The notes under the pieces were generated by a model that saw nothing but the letters and a program-made list of their open reading frames with translations, was not told the origin of the DNA and searched no databases. DNA of 64,000 nt from JANSWP01 sp041941305 (GTDB lineage: Bacteria; Bacteroidota; Bacteroidia; Chitinophagales; Saprospiraceae), in NCBI GenBank assembly GCA_041941305.1, contig JBGTQJ010000001.1:248001-312000 (forward strand), given 5' to 3'. Below, in pieces: positions 36,159 to 45,334 of the stretch; the first letter of the stretch is position 1, and every line of letters starts with the position of its first letter. Made by a program: the position numbers and the translations under genes.

Positions 36159-36336
36159 TTAGAGGTTGTTTAAATTTCCATGATTGAACGAGAGAGAGCA
36201 AATTTTGTTCTGAACGAGGCAAATTTTGTCCCGATAGCTATCGGGAGATGCGGGCAATCTGGCGAAAAATTTAACGAAGTGCAGGGTAAAATTTGTCGCT
36301 CGCAGCCAATTGATGGAATTTTAAACAACCTCTTAA
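36159..36336. repeat. TGTTTAAA-family inverted-repeat element, copy 2
   Basis: Ends are TTAGAGGTTGTTTAAATTTC and, in reverse complement, TTAAGAGGTTGTTTAAAATT; the 178-base interior contains the perfect palindrome CCCGATAGCTATCGGG at 36230-36245. There is no coding capacity. Confidence 0.8.
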
Positions 36337-36368
36337 TTGGTTTCCAAAAGTAAATCGGTAATAGACCC

Positions 36369-36435
36369 TAGTACGGCTCTCCCTAGCCGTGCAGACCGAG
36401 AATACAAAATGGCACGTCTAAGGAGAGCCGTGCTA
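36369..36435. repeat. Inverted repeat, GTACGGCTCTCC type
   Basis: TAGTACGGCTCTCCCTAGCC faces GGAGAGCCGTGCTA across about 20 bases. It is a further intergenic palindrome in a 680-base gap that holds no gene. Confidence 0.75.
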
Positions 36436-36576
36436 CAGCTACAGAATTAATTAATAAAACCCTATATGACTTTGTTGACAATTGCATAAAATATCATTCA
36501 AAAGTGTAGAATGAAATATTATTAAATTACGCTCAGCAAATTTGAGGCAATTTTTAGAATTTTTAAAAATAATAGA

Positions 36577-36611
36577 ACAAAAAAGGCGACCGATGCTCAG
36601 TCGCCTTTTTT
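36577..36611. terminator. Bidirectional rho-independent terminator
   Basis: AAAAAAGGCGAC, a short loop, then GTCGCCTTTTTT. On the minus strand it ends the 36694-38738 sigma/membrane-protein unit about 80 bases after the stop. Confidence 0.85.
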
Positions 36612-36693
36612 GATCGCCCTGCTGATACTGTAGTGCCAAGAAAAGCGCGATTGCAAAACAGCGTTAGCAGAATGTCCTGTCCCCGGAGTAGCG

Positions 36694-38130
36694 TTAATCA
36701 AACAAATACCGAACCCCAACATCGATTCCATACAAGGCATATTTCTGTCTCAAGCCATAATCGGAATTGGTGAAATCATTTGGAAAATACCGCATAAATG
36801 GAGAGACATAGGCAGAAATATTGTCATTGAAGGGATGTTCAATGGATACGCCCAGGTAATAACTCAATCCAATATTCGTCTTGAAAATATTGGAGTTGTT
36901 TATATCAATATCCCCTGTTTCAGTTTCCAAAATTCGACCTTTAGGCGTCATACTCAAATTGATAAAGGTACCCGCCTGGATCCCAAAAATTGTTTTCTGT
37001 GCTTTGAATCGAAACCCTACCAAAACAGGGACTTCAAGCAATTGATATTTGTTGAAATATTTCTTTCTAATAAGTGTATCTACGATATGTGGAACAGGTC
37101 CGTAAACAGGTATGGTGTCTCCCTCCAGGGTAATAGAGTAAGCCTGAATACCATTGATGGAGTCAATAGTAGTGGTGCTATTTCGATAGTCAAATCTTTC
37201 GTTGATTTGAGTAAAGTTGATTCCTGAACCAAACTCCAAGCCTGATTTCAGGTGTAAATTGAGTCGCAAACCAAGCTGCACTGTTTCCAAATTTCTTTCA
37301 GAAGATTCTCTTAGGCTTAATAAATTGAGGTATTGCGCTTCTTTGGCTTCTAACTTTCTGTCAGTCAAGCTAATACTACTTTGAAAAGCTGCTGAAATGC
37401 GCATTTTATCCCTTCCATAACTTGAATAGGGTTCTTTTTTTATACCTAAATCCTCATCCGTTAAATTGTGAGCATGCATGGTAAGTCTTTCCGCCAGCTT
37501 TTGATTATAGTCTCTGGGAACTGGCCAGGGATCCTCCGTCCGTTTTACTGATTTCAAGTCTAATTGATTGAGGTTTTGAATAAACAATAGTACTTGAGAT
37601 TTGTCTGGAACGGCTATTTGGCTATCGGGAGTATGCTTTATCTCAGCTTTGGGTTCATCATTTATTCCTAAAAACGATTGAAGTTTTTTGTATTCTTCCT
37701 TATTGAGCAAAAGCTGAGTGGCATCCGTGTTTTCTGATTTATTCTCTTGAACTTTTAATTCATTTTCATTTTGACGGCTTTTACTTTCAATGCGCTTGGA
37801 ATCTGTTTTACGATTATTGTCAACTGCGCTTTGAATTGCTGTTTCATGTGATTGCTCCTGATTTTTCCAACTTTCTACAACAATTTCCAGGTTTTCAGAA
37901 GGCTTCCTATTCTCCTTTCCAAATTCACTAAGTAAAAAAGCTCCCAGACCCCCAGTTACCAGCAAACCAGCAAACAACCACCAGAAAACTCCTCTCCGTT
38001 TCTTTTTATTAGAAGCATTAATTGCATCTACTGAAGGTTCGATCGCAGCCCATAGTCCATCTACATCAACATCGGAAGTATGATTATGTAAGGATTCTTT
38101 TATTTTATTATCAGATATTGACCGATTCAT
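36694..38130 (-). CDS. Sigma-linked membrane protein with outer-membrane barrel-like C-terminus
   Basis: This 478-residue protein has a cytoplasmic N-terminus (1-45, with DVDGLWAAIEPSVDAIN), one membrane helix at about 48-68 (VFWWLFAGLLVTGGLGAFLL), a charged asparagine/lysine/glutamate-rich linker (70-240) and a C-terminal region (about 250-478) of paired strands resembling PF13568-type barrel proteins (LGLRLNLHLKSGLEFGSGINF, ending GIDVGVRYLFD). It overlaps the sigma gene by four bases (ATGA), so translation is coupled, which points to an anti-sigma role for the N-terminus. An inner-membrane helix joined to a barrel-like domain is topologically odd. Confidence 0.75.
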   Translation of the reverse strand: MNRSISDNKIKESLHNHTSDVDVDGLWAAIEPSVDAINASNKKKRRGVFWWLFAGLLVTGGLGAFLLSEFGKENRKPSENLEIVVESWKNQEQSHETAIQSAVDNNRKTDSKRIESKSRQNENELKVQENKSENTDATQLLLNKEEYKKLQSFLGINDEPKAEIKHTPDSQIAVPDKSQVLLFIQNLNQLDLKSVKRTEDPWPVPRDYNQKLAERLTMHAHNLTDEDLGIKKEPYSSYGRDKMRISAAFQSSISLTDRKLEAKEAQYLNLLSLRESSERNLETVQLGLRLNLHLKSGLEFGSGINFTQINERFDYRNSTTTIDSINGIQAYSITLEGDTIPVYGPVPHIVDTLIRKKYFNKYQLLEVPVLVGFRFKAQKTIFGIQAGTFINLSMTPKGRILETETGDIDINNSNIFKTNIGLSYYLGVSIEHPFNDNISAYVSPFMRYFPNDFTNSDYGLRQKYALYGIDVGVRYLFD

Positions 38131-38738
38131 CTTGTACCTAGATTTTTGAATGACCTATTATCAGAATTTTGAGAATGGGCAACCCTGAGGCTAGCTCCAT
38201 TCATTTCTTTTTTTTCACGGGATTCCAATTTTTTTTGAAGCATTTTTCTAGCTCGAACCAATTGAGAACGAGCAGTACTTTCTGTAATATTTAGTAAACG
38301 ACTAATTTCCTTATGGCTATAACCTTCTATCACATAAAGGTTGAAAACTGTACGGAAGCCTACAGGTAGTTCTCGTACAGTTTTCAAAATTTCTTCTGCT
38401 CCCAACTTGGCAAATACTTCCGGCTCCACGAGTTCTTTGTCTGGTAACTCTGAGGGCTGCGTTTCATGCTGAAAGCAGCTTTTCTCTAACCATTGCAATG
38501 ATCGCCGCACCGCTATTTTCCGCATCCATGCTTCAAAAGAGCCAGTTTCCTGATATTTATCAATGTTCTGAAAAATCCGGATCAATGATTCCTGAAGTAC
38601 ATCTTTTGCCATGGCTTCATCGCGGATGTACCTTCTGCAAACAGAGAAGAGCATGCCTGAGTATCGCTTTACCAAAAGGTATTGACTCGATTTGATTCCT
38701 CGTTGACAGTCTTGTATGAGTTTTTTTTCAGTTACCAA
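38127..38738 (-). CDS. ECF sigma-70 factor
   Basis: This 203-residue protein has sigma region 2 (YIRDEAMAKDVLQESLIRIFQN), the adjoining SFEAWMRKIAVRRS, and region 4 (LPVGFRTVFNLYVIEGYSHKEI with SRLLNITESTARSQLVRARK). It is the first gene of a two-gene unit with the overlapping 36694-38130 membrane protein, which probably controls it. Only an 85-base gap with a terminator separates it from the lipoprotein gene upstream. Confidence 0.92.
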   Translation of the reverse strand: MVTEKKLIQDCQRGIKSSQYLLVKRYSGMLFSVCRRYIRDEAMAKDVLQESLIRIFQNIDKYQETGSFEAWMRKIAVRRSLQWLEKSCFQHETQPSELPDKELVEPEVFAKLGAEEILKTVRELPVGFRTVFNLYVIEGYSHKEISRLLNITESTARSQLVRARKMLQKKLESREKKEMNGASLRVAHSQNSDNRSFKNLGTR

Positions 38739-38771
38739 AATCGGGTAGTTAGAGATTCGTGAGAAAAAAAG

Positions 38772-38813
38772 TTTTAGAAATTGAGTTGAATGTTTTCAAC
38801 TCAATTTCTAAAA
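38772..38813. terminator. Hairpin after the 38824-40593 lipoprotein gene
   Basis: TTTTAGAAATTGAGTTGAA pairs perfectly with TTCAACTCAATTTCTAAAA across a four-base loop; on the minus strand it follows the lipoprotein stop by ten bases. Confidence 0.8.
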
Positions 38814-38823
38814 GATAAAGTAT

Positions 38824-40593
38824 TTATTGCCTTATGATATGGAAATCCCCCGAAACGCTGGATGAGACAGGTGGTTGTGTCGCTCCATTATTAAGTGTTC
38901 CACTAAAGTTTCCAATGATTGGCTCTCCTATATCTCCAAACTCAGTGACATTAAAGGTATCAAAAAATCCACCGGAGAACGACCAATTGCCATCACTGAT
39001 CACCTCAATAAAGTTACCATTGCCTCCACCAAAGTCTCCAACATCATTGCCCAGGAAGGACAAATAGATATTAGATTGATTGGTTTGGTCATAAAAGGAA
39101 ATACCGGTACTTCCGATTGAATCTGGAAAAATGGAAGCTGGAGTATAAATCCTTTCTTCTCCATCCACATCGATTCTGATATAATTTTGAACCTGTTGGT
39201 CACAAACACTGATTTGCCCTACATTTTGAATACCTCCAACAGAAACTGTAACTGGATCGCTTTCAAGCAGGGCGTCCAAATCGATACCAAAAACGCTGAT
39301 ATCCGTAGTAGCGTCACAACTTGAAATCAAAACACTGAAAGGATCTCCATTGGTATATTCGTAAATGGTTTTTCCATCAAATTGGAAGGTCGCAATTCCA
39401 TTTTGAACAGGGTCTCCAAAACAATCAACTAATTCACCTTCAATGGTAGTTGGATTCAGGGATGAATTAGGAACAGTAATGGTACCCAAATTCACGTCAT
39501 TTGGATATGGACCTATATCCTGAGAATAAAGTACTTCTCCACAAATCCCATATACCTCTAACAATAATTCATAATTTTGAGGAATCAATCCATTGACAAT
39601 ACCTCTATCGCAGGTATGTCCTGAACCTGAAAGCCAGGTACCTGGTTGACTGATAACTACCAAATAATTTTCAAGTGGCGTTCCATTTACATCCACAAAT
39701 GTTGCGGTGAATTCAATTAATGGATCTTTGAAATCGTGATTCCAGTAAGAGAAATGAGAGACTTGACCGACATAACTGTTCCCTTGTTTGTAGGAAACGC
39801 CTTCCTCTACCCACATGCCGTATTCTTCATTAAATGACCAATGAGCTATTTCATCAGGTACTGCACCTAATTGATCAAAAGCTTCTGGAAATGGCATTGA
39901 AATCTCAGCGGTTTCCCCATCTAAAATATTCAAAGCTGCTCCGGCATCACTTTCCAATTCGACTACCATCATTCCTGCAGTTCGCAGGGCGACTTCCTGA
40001 GACAAGATATCCACTCCTTGAAGGTTTCCGGGCATTCGATTCAGGGTATTCAGATCAGTTGGGTCAAGCCATTTTGCAGCAACCCTTACATTTCCGGTAT
40101 AAGGCGTTCCATCTGCATTGGCAATTGAGCCAGGACTAAAATTAACAGTAGCTCCACCATTCATTTCAACAAGTCCACCAGATTGTGCATCAAAAGCGTG
40201 TTCGAATACTTTAGCCATTAGCTCAATAGTTACCCGATTTTCAGCATCCTCAATTGCAAAAAAGCGACGACTCCCTTTGAAATAACCTGCTTTTTCAACT
40301 TGAACAAAAGTTCCTCGGGCATTGAGTGTGACATCTTTAAAAAAGAAATGTCCATAAGTATCTGTTATTGTCGTTAAATTGCCCATGCGAACATTTGCAC
40401 CTTCAACAGGTTCTCCGGCTTCATCGGTTACAAATCCAGTTAATGACCCATCAACTGGTACGACCAATTGGTCATAGCCATCCAGAATAGTGGGAACATG
40501 AGGCGTTTCAGTTACTACTACTTCATCTATGTTTTTCCGGCAAGAGACAATAGCAAGGGCGAAAAGCAATATGAATAATCCTAGTTTTTTCAT
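38824..40593 (-). CDS. Surface lipoprotein with carboxypeptidase-regulatory-like domain
   Basis: This 589-residue protein has a lipoprotein signal (KKLGLFILLFALAIVSCRK; lipidated cysteine about residue 18), followed by a CarboxypepD_reg-like beta-sandwich (LTGFVTDEAGEPVEGANVRM, about 51-70). A long beta-rich body follows without catalytic motifs. Similar lipoproteins are common in Bacteroidota and their roles are unknown; surface display is likely. It is divergent from the DUF1501 gene. Confidence 0.82.
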   Translation of the reverse strand: MKKLGLFILLFALAIVSCRKNIDEVVVTETPHVPTILDGYDQLVVPVDGSLTGFVTDEAGEPVEGANVRMGNLTTITDTYGHFFFKDVTLNARGTFVQVEKAGYFKGSRRFFAIEDAENRVTIELMAKVFEHAFDAQSGGLVEMNGGATVNFSPGSIANADGTPYTGNVRVAAKWLDPTDLNTLNRMPGNLQGVDILSQEVALRTAGMMVVELESDAGAALNILDGETAEISMPFPEAFDQLGAVPDEIAHWSFNEEYGMWVEEGVSYKQGNSYVGQVSHFSYWNHDFKDPLIEFTATFVDVNGTPLENYLVVISQPGTWLSGSGHTCDRGIVNGLIPQNYELLLEVYGICGEVLYSQDIGPYPNDVNLGTITVPNSSLNPTTIEGELVDCFGDPVQNGIATFQFDGKTIYEYTNGDPFSVLISSCDATTDISVFGIDLDALLESDPVTVSVGGIQNVGQISVCDQQVQNYIRIDVDGEERIYTPASIFPDSIGSTGISFYDQTNQSNIYLSFLGNDVGDFGGGNGNFIEVISDGNWSFSGGFFDTFNVTEFGDIGEPIIGNFSGTLNNGATQPPVSSSVSGDFHIIRQ

Positions 40594-40759
40594 TTGAATA
40601 TGTATTTTAAGTTTTAACTTTTTGAAATAGATCTATTTTTCAAGCGTACATATCCTAAATCGGAAGGATTTCAATTTCGCTGCATGGGTTATTAATTTTT
40701 TTTAGCTTAAAATCCCTAATTACTGATAACAGCTTCTAGCTCGCCCCTATTTCAGCACT

Positions 40760-40767
40760 CAAAGGTA
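40760..40767 (-). promoter_or_regulatory. Possible promoter -7 box of the lipoprotein gene
   Basis: On the minus strand it reads TACCTTTG, with CTTG 18 bases further upstream. It is about 165 bases before the start codon, so it would leave a long untranslated leader. The rest of the 40594-40932 gap shows no gene. Confidence 0.4.
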
Positions 40768-40932
40768 TCATCAGAAGCGCTTGCGCAAGTCGACTTACAA
40801 AAGATTTTGGAATATAGTCTTCCAAAACGATGTTTCTTTCTTGAACCAACTTCTTGAAAAAGACGATTCCCTTTACAAAACATTAAAAAATACCTAAATT
40901 GGCATTTCCATATTTCCAAAACTCTTTCCTCT

Positions 40933-42600
40933 ATGTGCAAAAAGCATCAAACTGAAAAAAGCGTACACCCCGGAATTTCTAAAAAACACAAAAAACGGCT
41001 TGGCTCTGCCCTGGAGCATGGACAAGCTCATGAAAAAGAACATGGCAAATGGAATCGTCGAGATTTCATGCGGATGACGGGTTTGGCGACGCTTGGTACA
41101 GGTTTGATGTTAAACAATATACCGGTATCTGCAGCTGCACCCAGTTCATTGATATCAGCCTTAAGTAATTCAGATTGTGGGGATAGGATTTTGGTATTAT
41201 TGAGATTGAAAGGAGGCAATGATGGATTGAATACAATCATTCACAGAGGAAATTCAACTTATTACGACATTCGTCCATCGCTGGCCATCCCGGAATCTGG
41301 TCTTTGGGCACTAAATGATGATTTTGGGATGCCCAATTCTATGATTGATGTGCAAGCCTTTTGGGAAGAAGGCAGAATGCAGGTTGTGCACAATGTAGGC
41401 TATCCGGAAGCCAATTATTCTCATTTCCGTTCCTCAGATATTTGGGCTTCTGCCTCAGACTCAGAAGAAGTAATCAGCACAGGCTGGATAGGTCGTTGGC
41501 TGGATCAGGATTTTCCAGCCTTTCAAAGTGCACCTCCCGTAGTCCCTCCTGCCTTGCAAATAGGTGTACAAACCAATATGATATTCCGGGCTGCTGCCGG
41601 CTCAATGGCACTTTCCATCAGCAACCCAACAGAATTTTATCAAATCGCATCTTCCGGAGAATTGTATGATACTTCAGGCTTGAATGTCACTACTCCAAAT
41701 GAGTCGGAACTGAGTTTTGTAAGGAGTGTAGCTAATAGTGCTTTTCGATATTCAGAATCAATTAGAGATGCGTTTAATGCGAGCACGACCCAGGTAAATT
41801 ATCCAGGAAATTACCTGGCTGAACAAATGGGCATCGTTGCCAGACTCATCAAGGGAAATTTGGGAACCAAAGTTTATATGGTCAGCATTGGGGGTTTTGA
41901 TACCCATTCTGATCAGGAGCCCTTGCATTCCACTTTACTAAATTATGTCGCCAGCTCTGTTAAGGCATTCTATGATGATTTGACTGCAAGCGGTCATGAA
42001 AAAGAGGTATTGACCATGACCTTTTCTGAATTTGGTCGAACCATTTTTGAGAATGGCTCCTCTGGCACTGATCATGGTACAGGTGCTCCAATGATGCTAT
42101 TTGGAGGAGATGATAGCATCGGCAATGGATTCCATGGTACTGAGCCAGATTTAGACAGTGTCGATGAATATGGAGATCCCATTTTCTCTGTGGATTTCCG
42201 GCAGGCTTATGCAACTGTTTTAGCCAATTGGCTTTGCGTTCACCCCGACGTCATCGAAAATGTGTTGGGGAATCATCAATTTGATTTAATCAACGGTTTA
42301 CTTCCACCATCTGATCCGCCTATAGGCTCTAATGATCGCGCAGCATTATTAGGACACAATCCACATCCTACCCAACAAGGAACCATTCAAATCAAATATG
42401 CCATGAAACTTCGAGGCAATGTACGTCTTCAAATCACCGATCTTTCAGGTCATGTTCTGCGCACCATATTGAATGAGTTTAAGGAAAAAAATTCCTATAC
42501 ATTGGATTTCAAGCCTTTGGATTACTATTTGCCTTCTGGTGAATATGTGTACAAATTGGAAACGGGAGGAAAGGTTTATACCAGACCGATTAGATGGTAA
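40933..42600 (+). CDS. DUF1501 protein with Tat signal
   Basis: This 555-residue protein belongs to the DUF1501 family (sulfatase-like fold, function unclear). A lysine/histidine-rich leader of about 40 residues precedes a twin-arginine motif (NRRDFMRMTGLATLGTGL). Family features include LRLKGGNDGLNTIIHRG, VHNVGYPEANYSHFRSSDIW, GGFDTHSDQ and TFSEFGRT. The C-terminal 75 residues (IQIKYAMKLRGNVRLQITDL to YTRPIRW) resemble a FlgD-Ig/T9SS-type tail. It often pairs with a DUF1800 gene; none is here. Confidence 0.9.
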   Translation: MCKKHQTEKSVHPGISKKHKKRLGSALEHGQAHEKEHGKWNRRDFMRMTGLATLGTGLMLNNIPVSAAAPSSLISALSNSDCGDRILVLLRLKGGNDGLNTIIHRGNSTYYDIRPSLAIPESGLWALNDDFGMPNSMIDVQAFWEEGRMQVVHNVGYPEANYSHFRSSDIWASASDSEEVISTGWIGRWLDQDFPAFQSAPPVVPPALQIGVQTNMIFRAAAGSMALSISNPTEFYQIASSGELYDTSGLNVTTPNESELSFVRSVANSAFRYSESIRDAFNASTTQVNYPGNYLAEQMGIVARLIKGNLGTKVYMVSIGGFDTHSDQEPLHSTLLNYVASSVKAFYDDLTASGHEKEVLTMTFSEFGRTIFENGSSGTDHGTGAPMMLFGGDDSIGNGFHGTEPDLDSVDEYGDPIFSVDFRQAYATVLANWLCVHPDVIENVLGNHQFDLINGLLPPSDPPIGSNDRAALLGHNPHPTQQGTIQIKYAMKLRGNVRLQITDLSGHVLRTILNEFKEKNSYTLDFKPLDYYLPSGEYVYKLETGGKVYTRPIRW

Positions 42601-42756
42601 TGAGGCGTTTTGCCGAACTAAATGATGAAGTTATTTTTTAAGGGTTCCTTAAAACAGAATTCTTTTCAATCTCAGGCCAATACCCGTCATACAAATTGTT
42701 GTTCAATATAATTTCTGTATTTGACAAAAATTTAAACACCTCTTATCTGATTCAAC

Positions 42757-42843
42757 GTATAGTAGACTTTATTCGAAAAGATTTTGTACGGGAAGCCGTC
42801 AACCGTCCGCCATTTACCGTCAACCGAATAAAGTCTAGTATAC
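42757..42843. repeat. Small inverted-end element with an internal heptamer tract
   Basis: GTATAGTAGACTTTATTCG faces CGAATAAAGTCTAGTATAC with one mismatch in 19. Five heptamers (AGCCGTC, AACCGTC, CGCCATT, TACCGTC, AACCGAA) fill 42794-42828, so the two repeat types are combined in one 87-base unit. Confidence 0.85.
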
Positions 42844-42850
42844 AAAAACT

Positions 42851-43867
42851 TCACTCTCTCCATACTACATCACCCCATCTATCGATATAGGCCCATTTGC
42901 CTTCATAATTCACCCAAGCCAAACCATCCCGAAATGGCAATACCTCTTCGAACCTGGGTGGAATAGACATTTTTCCTTCTGTATCAATGTATCCCCATTC
43001 ATTGTCTACTTTAACTTGTGCCAATCCGTCTGCAAAAACGCCGGCATCTTCATATTGTGGTTCAATCGCCGTATTCCCGGATTTGTCAATATAGCCATAT
43101 ACTCCACCCTTCTCTATTAAAGCCAGCCCCTCGCCATAATCGCCTGCAGAGGGAAACTGGGGCTCGACGATGATTTGACCTTGTTGATTGATAAATCCGT
43201 ACAAATCATTTTGTTGTATCATTGCCATCCCATCAAAGAATTCACCAAAAGGCAAGTCTTCCGGCACATCAAACTGGGGCTTCAATAACAAATTTCCCGT
43301 TTTATCAATTAATCCCCAGCTTTGGTTTTCAACAATCACGGCAACATCTCTCTGAAAAGAATAACAGGCTTCAAATTGAGGTTTGATGACCAGGTTTCCG
43401 GTTTTGTCTATATACCCTCCCACCCCATGTACCATTACAGCTGCGCGATTGTTTTTAAATTCTCTGGCAGCATCAAATTGCGGGATGATTACAAAATTTC
43501 CTTTTTTGTCGATGAAGCCATATTGTCCTTCTTTTTTGGCTGGCGCGAGGTTTTCGCTAAAGTCACCAGCATCCTGGAATTGTATATCAATGGATAGACT
43601 ACCTCGCTCATCTATATACCCCCACTGACTCACCAATTGAGCTTTGGCAAGTCCTTCCTCAAACAAACCGACATAATTGAACAAATGCTTCATTAAAAGT
43701 CTGCCCAATGCGTCTAATGGCACCAATTTATTGTTGAATCTGACTCGGGAGAAGCCATTGTAAAAATCTTCTGTTTCATAATATTGCGGCTCAATGACAA
43801 TTTCGCCCGAAGCATCCATAAAACCGAACTTTCCTTTTTCCCGAATCCTGAATAGGGGTTTTCTCAT
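42851..43867 (-). CDS. WG-repeat protein
   Basis: This 338-residue protein is made of about eight WG repeats of about 40 residues (for example GVYGYIDKSGNTAIEPQYEDAG and EWGYIDTEGKMSIPPRFEE). It has no signal peptide. WG repeats form beta structures whose role is unclear, perhaps in protein binding. The longer open frame adds 16 residues that come from a heptamer tract (43875-43947), so the ATG at 43867 is chosen. Confidence 0.9.
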   Translation of the reverse strand: MRKPLFRIREKGKFGFMDASGEIVIEPQYYETEDFYNGFSRVRFNNKLVPLDALGRLLMKHLFNYVGLFEEGLAKAQLVSQWGYIDERGSLSIDIQFQDAGDFSENLAPAKKEGQYGFIDKKGNFVIIPQFDAAREFKNNRAAVMVHGVGGYIDKTGNLVIKPQFEACYSFQRDVAVIVENQSWGLIDKTGNLLLKPQFDVPEDLPFGEFFDGMAMIQQNDLYGFINQQGQIIVEPQFPSAGDYGEGLALIEKGGVYGYIDKSGNTAIEPQYEDAGVFADGLAQVKVDNEWGYIDTEGKMSIPPRFEEVLPFRDGLAWVNYEGKWAYIDRWGDVVWRE

Positions 43868-43874
43868 GAAGATG

Positions 43875-43947
43875 TTCTGAGTTCTCGGTTCCCGGTTCTC
43901 AGTACCCGGATCCAAAACAGGAAATCAGGAACGGAGAACCGGGAACG
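43875..43947. repeat. Heptamer hairpin upstream of the WG-repeat gene
   Basis: Left arm TTCTGAG, TTCTCGG, TTCCCGG, TTCTCAG, TACCCGG; right arm ACAGGAA, ATCAGGA, ACGGAGA, ACCGGGA. The arms are imperfect inverses. It lies eight bases from the start codon and may affect translation of the WG gene. Confidence 0.85.
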
Positions 43948-44043
43948 CTATAAAAGTTGGGCTAAAATAAGAGGTTCTTAAAGATTTTTGGTGGAATTGG
44001 AGAAGGAGTTGTTTTATTTTTTACGAAATCACCGCACAGGGGA

Positions 44044-44679
44044 TCATTCACAAGGTATAAGAACAGTATTTTCAGGAATATGAAACACAGAATCGGGAAC
44101 CGACATTTCAATTATCTTGGTCGCAATACCATTCATAGTGAATTTGGGGAATTCATGTTCTGTTTTTAAGATTATGCCACCATCGGCTTTTTGAAGGTAG
44201 AAATACCAATTGTAGGCCTGGTGTTTTGCAAAATTTTCAGGATTGACTTTCAAATCTGTACTTACCCAAAAACGCGTTGTTGAATTTTGTCCTTCGATTT
44301 CCAGAATTCGCGTATCATAACCCAAAACGGTTTCCTTACTTGGTAGCGTTCTAAACGTTTTTATGCTTTCCGTTCTTTTGGTATAATCTTCACAAACTGC
44401 TGTATCTGTTTCACTACTAAGGTACCAGGCAAATCCTGTTTTACCATTCACGACATAAGAATCTCTTGTTTTACTAATGAAGGAACTGAAGTAAAGAGAA
44501 TCTTTATAATAAAATTCAGATGAGGTAGGGCGATATTTGGTTAGCGTATCAACATTAAGGGAATCACTTTCATAAGTATATTGGTAGTTGATAAATCCTT
44601 CAAATTCGGGAAATTCCTCAACTGTACTGCAGTTGAAAAAAATGACTACGTTTAAGAAAAAAATTAAGAGGTACTTCAT
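44044..44679 (-). CDS. Lipoprotein of unknown function
   Basis: This 211-residue protein begins MKYLLIFFLNVVIFFNCSTV, a lipoprotein signal with the cysteine at about 17. The longer frame runs into bioY and is not used. The body is beta-rich with repeated short strands and one Cys pair candidate, and no family was recognised. It starts five bases after bioY ends, so it is probably co-transcribed. Confidence 0.75.
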   Translation of the reverse strand: MKYLLIFFLNVVIFFNCSTVEEFPEFEGFINYQYTYESDSLNVDTLTKYRPTSSEFYYKDSLYFSSFISKTRDSYVVNGKTGFAWYLSSETDTAVCEDYTKRTESIKTFRTLPSKETVLGYDTRILEIEGQNSTTRFWVSTDLKVNPENFAKHQAYNWYFYLQKADGGIILKTEHEFPKFTMNGIATKIIEMSVPDSVFHIPENTVLIPCE

Positions 44680-44684
44680 AGGTT

Positions 44685-45230
44685 TTATCGTTTTGTCAAC
44701 CGAAAATACAAAGGCATTATCATTGCGCCAAGGATAATCTTTACGATTGCCCCCCAAATAAAAGGATAGAAGCCCCATTCCAAAGCTTTTTCAAAATCAT
44801 ACAATTGGGCAAGTCTAATAACACCAAAAGTCATAATAATTATCGTCCCCAGGGTCATTGCCAACAAACTTTTTCCAAAATTCCTGGACCAACCTTGCTC
44901 TGCCAACCATCCTACAAAAAAGGCTGCTACAATAAAACCAATTAAAAATCCTCCACTGCCACCAGTTATGACTGCCCACCCTGATTTTCCATCAGCAAAT
45001 ACGGGAGCCCCAAAAATCCCTAAAAGTTCATATAAAAATATCGAAATCGTTCCCCATTTTTTTAAAAGAGCATAAGCCACCAGCAAGACGGCAAAAGTTT
45101 GCCCGGTTATTGGAATCCCTCCTGAATTGGTGGGTAAGGTAAGGGTGATTTGAGCAAAGACTGATATAAACAGGATAGCAAAAATCACCTTTGTAATTGG
45201 TCTTTCAAATATTGTTTTGATTTTCTCCAT
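44685..45230 (-). CDS. bioY: Biotin transporter substrate-binding subunit BioY
   Basis: This 181-residue membrane protein has about six hydrophobic helices and the BioY segments LPTNSGGIPITGQTFAVLL and GGSGGFLIGFIVAAFFVGWLAEQG. BioY is the S component of the ECF biotin transporter and can also work alone. No EcfA/EcfT genes are adjacent. The internal ATG (MEKIK) is used. Confidence 0.93.
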   Translation of the reverse strand: MEKIKTIFERPITKVIFAILFISVFAQITLTLPTNSGGIPITGQTFAVLLVAYALLKKWGTISIFLYELLGIFGAPVFADGKSGWAVITGGSGGFLIGFIVAAFFVGWLAEQGWSRNFGKSLLAMTLGTIIIMTFGVIRLAQLYDFEKALEWGFYPFIWGAIVKIILGAMIMPLYFRLTKR

Positions 45231-45265
45231 AAGTGCTAGTTTAAAAATCAAAATCGTGAAAAGCA

Positions 45266-45303
45266 AAATCCTAACAGCATTTGAATACTGTTAGGATTTT
45301 TTA
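45266..45303. terminator. Terminator between the TPM gene and bioY
   Basis: AAAATCCTAACAG pairs with CTGTTAGGATTTTTT around TATTCAAATG-like loop bases. It ends the minus-strand TPM gene (stop at 45335) before bioY. Confidence 0.85.
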
Positions 45304-45334
45304 GAAATTGTTTTGAAATCGTGGGATGCTTAAG

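Noticed and set aside
36230..36245. CCCGATAGCTATCGGG as a specific operator
   Set aside because: This palindrome is probably a common genomic word in such genomes and here lies inside a repeat element.
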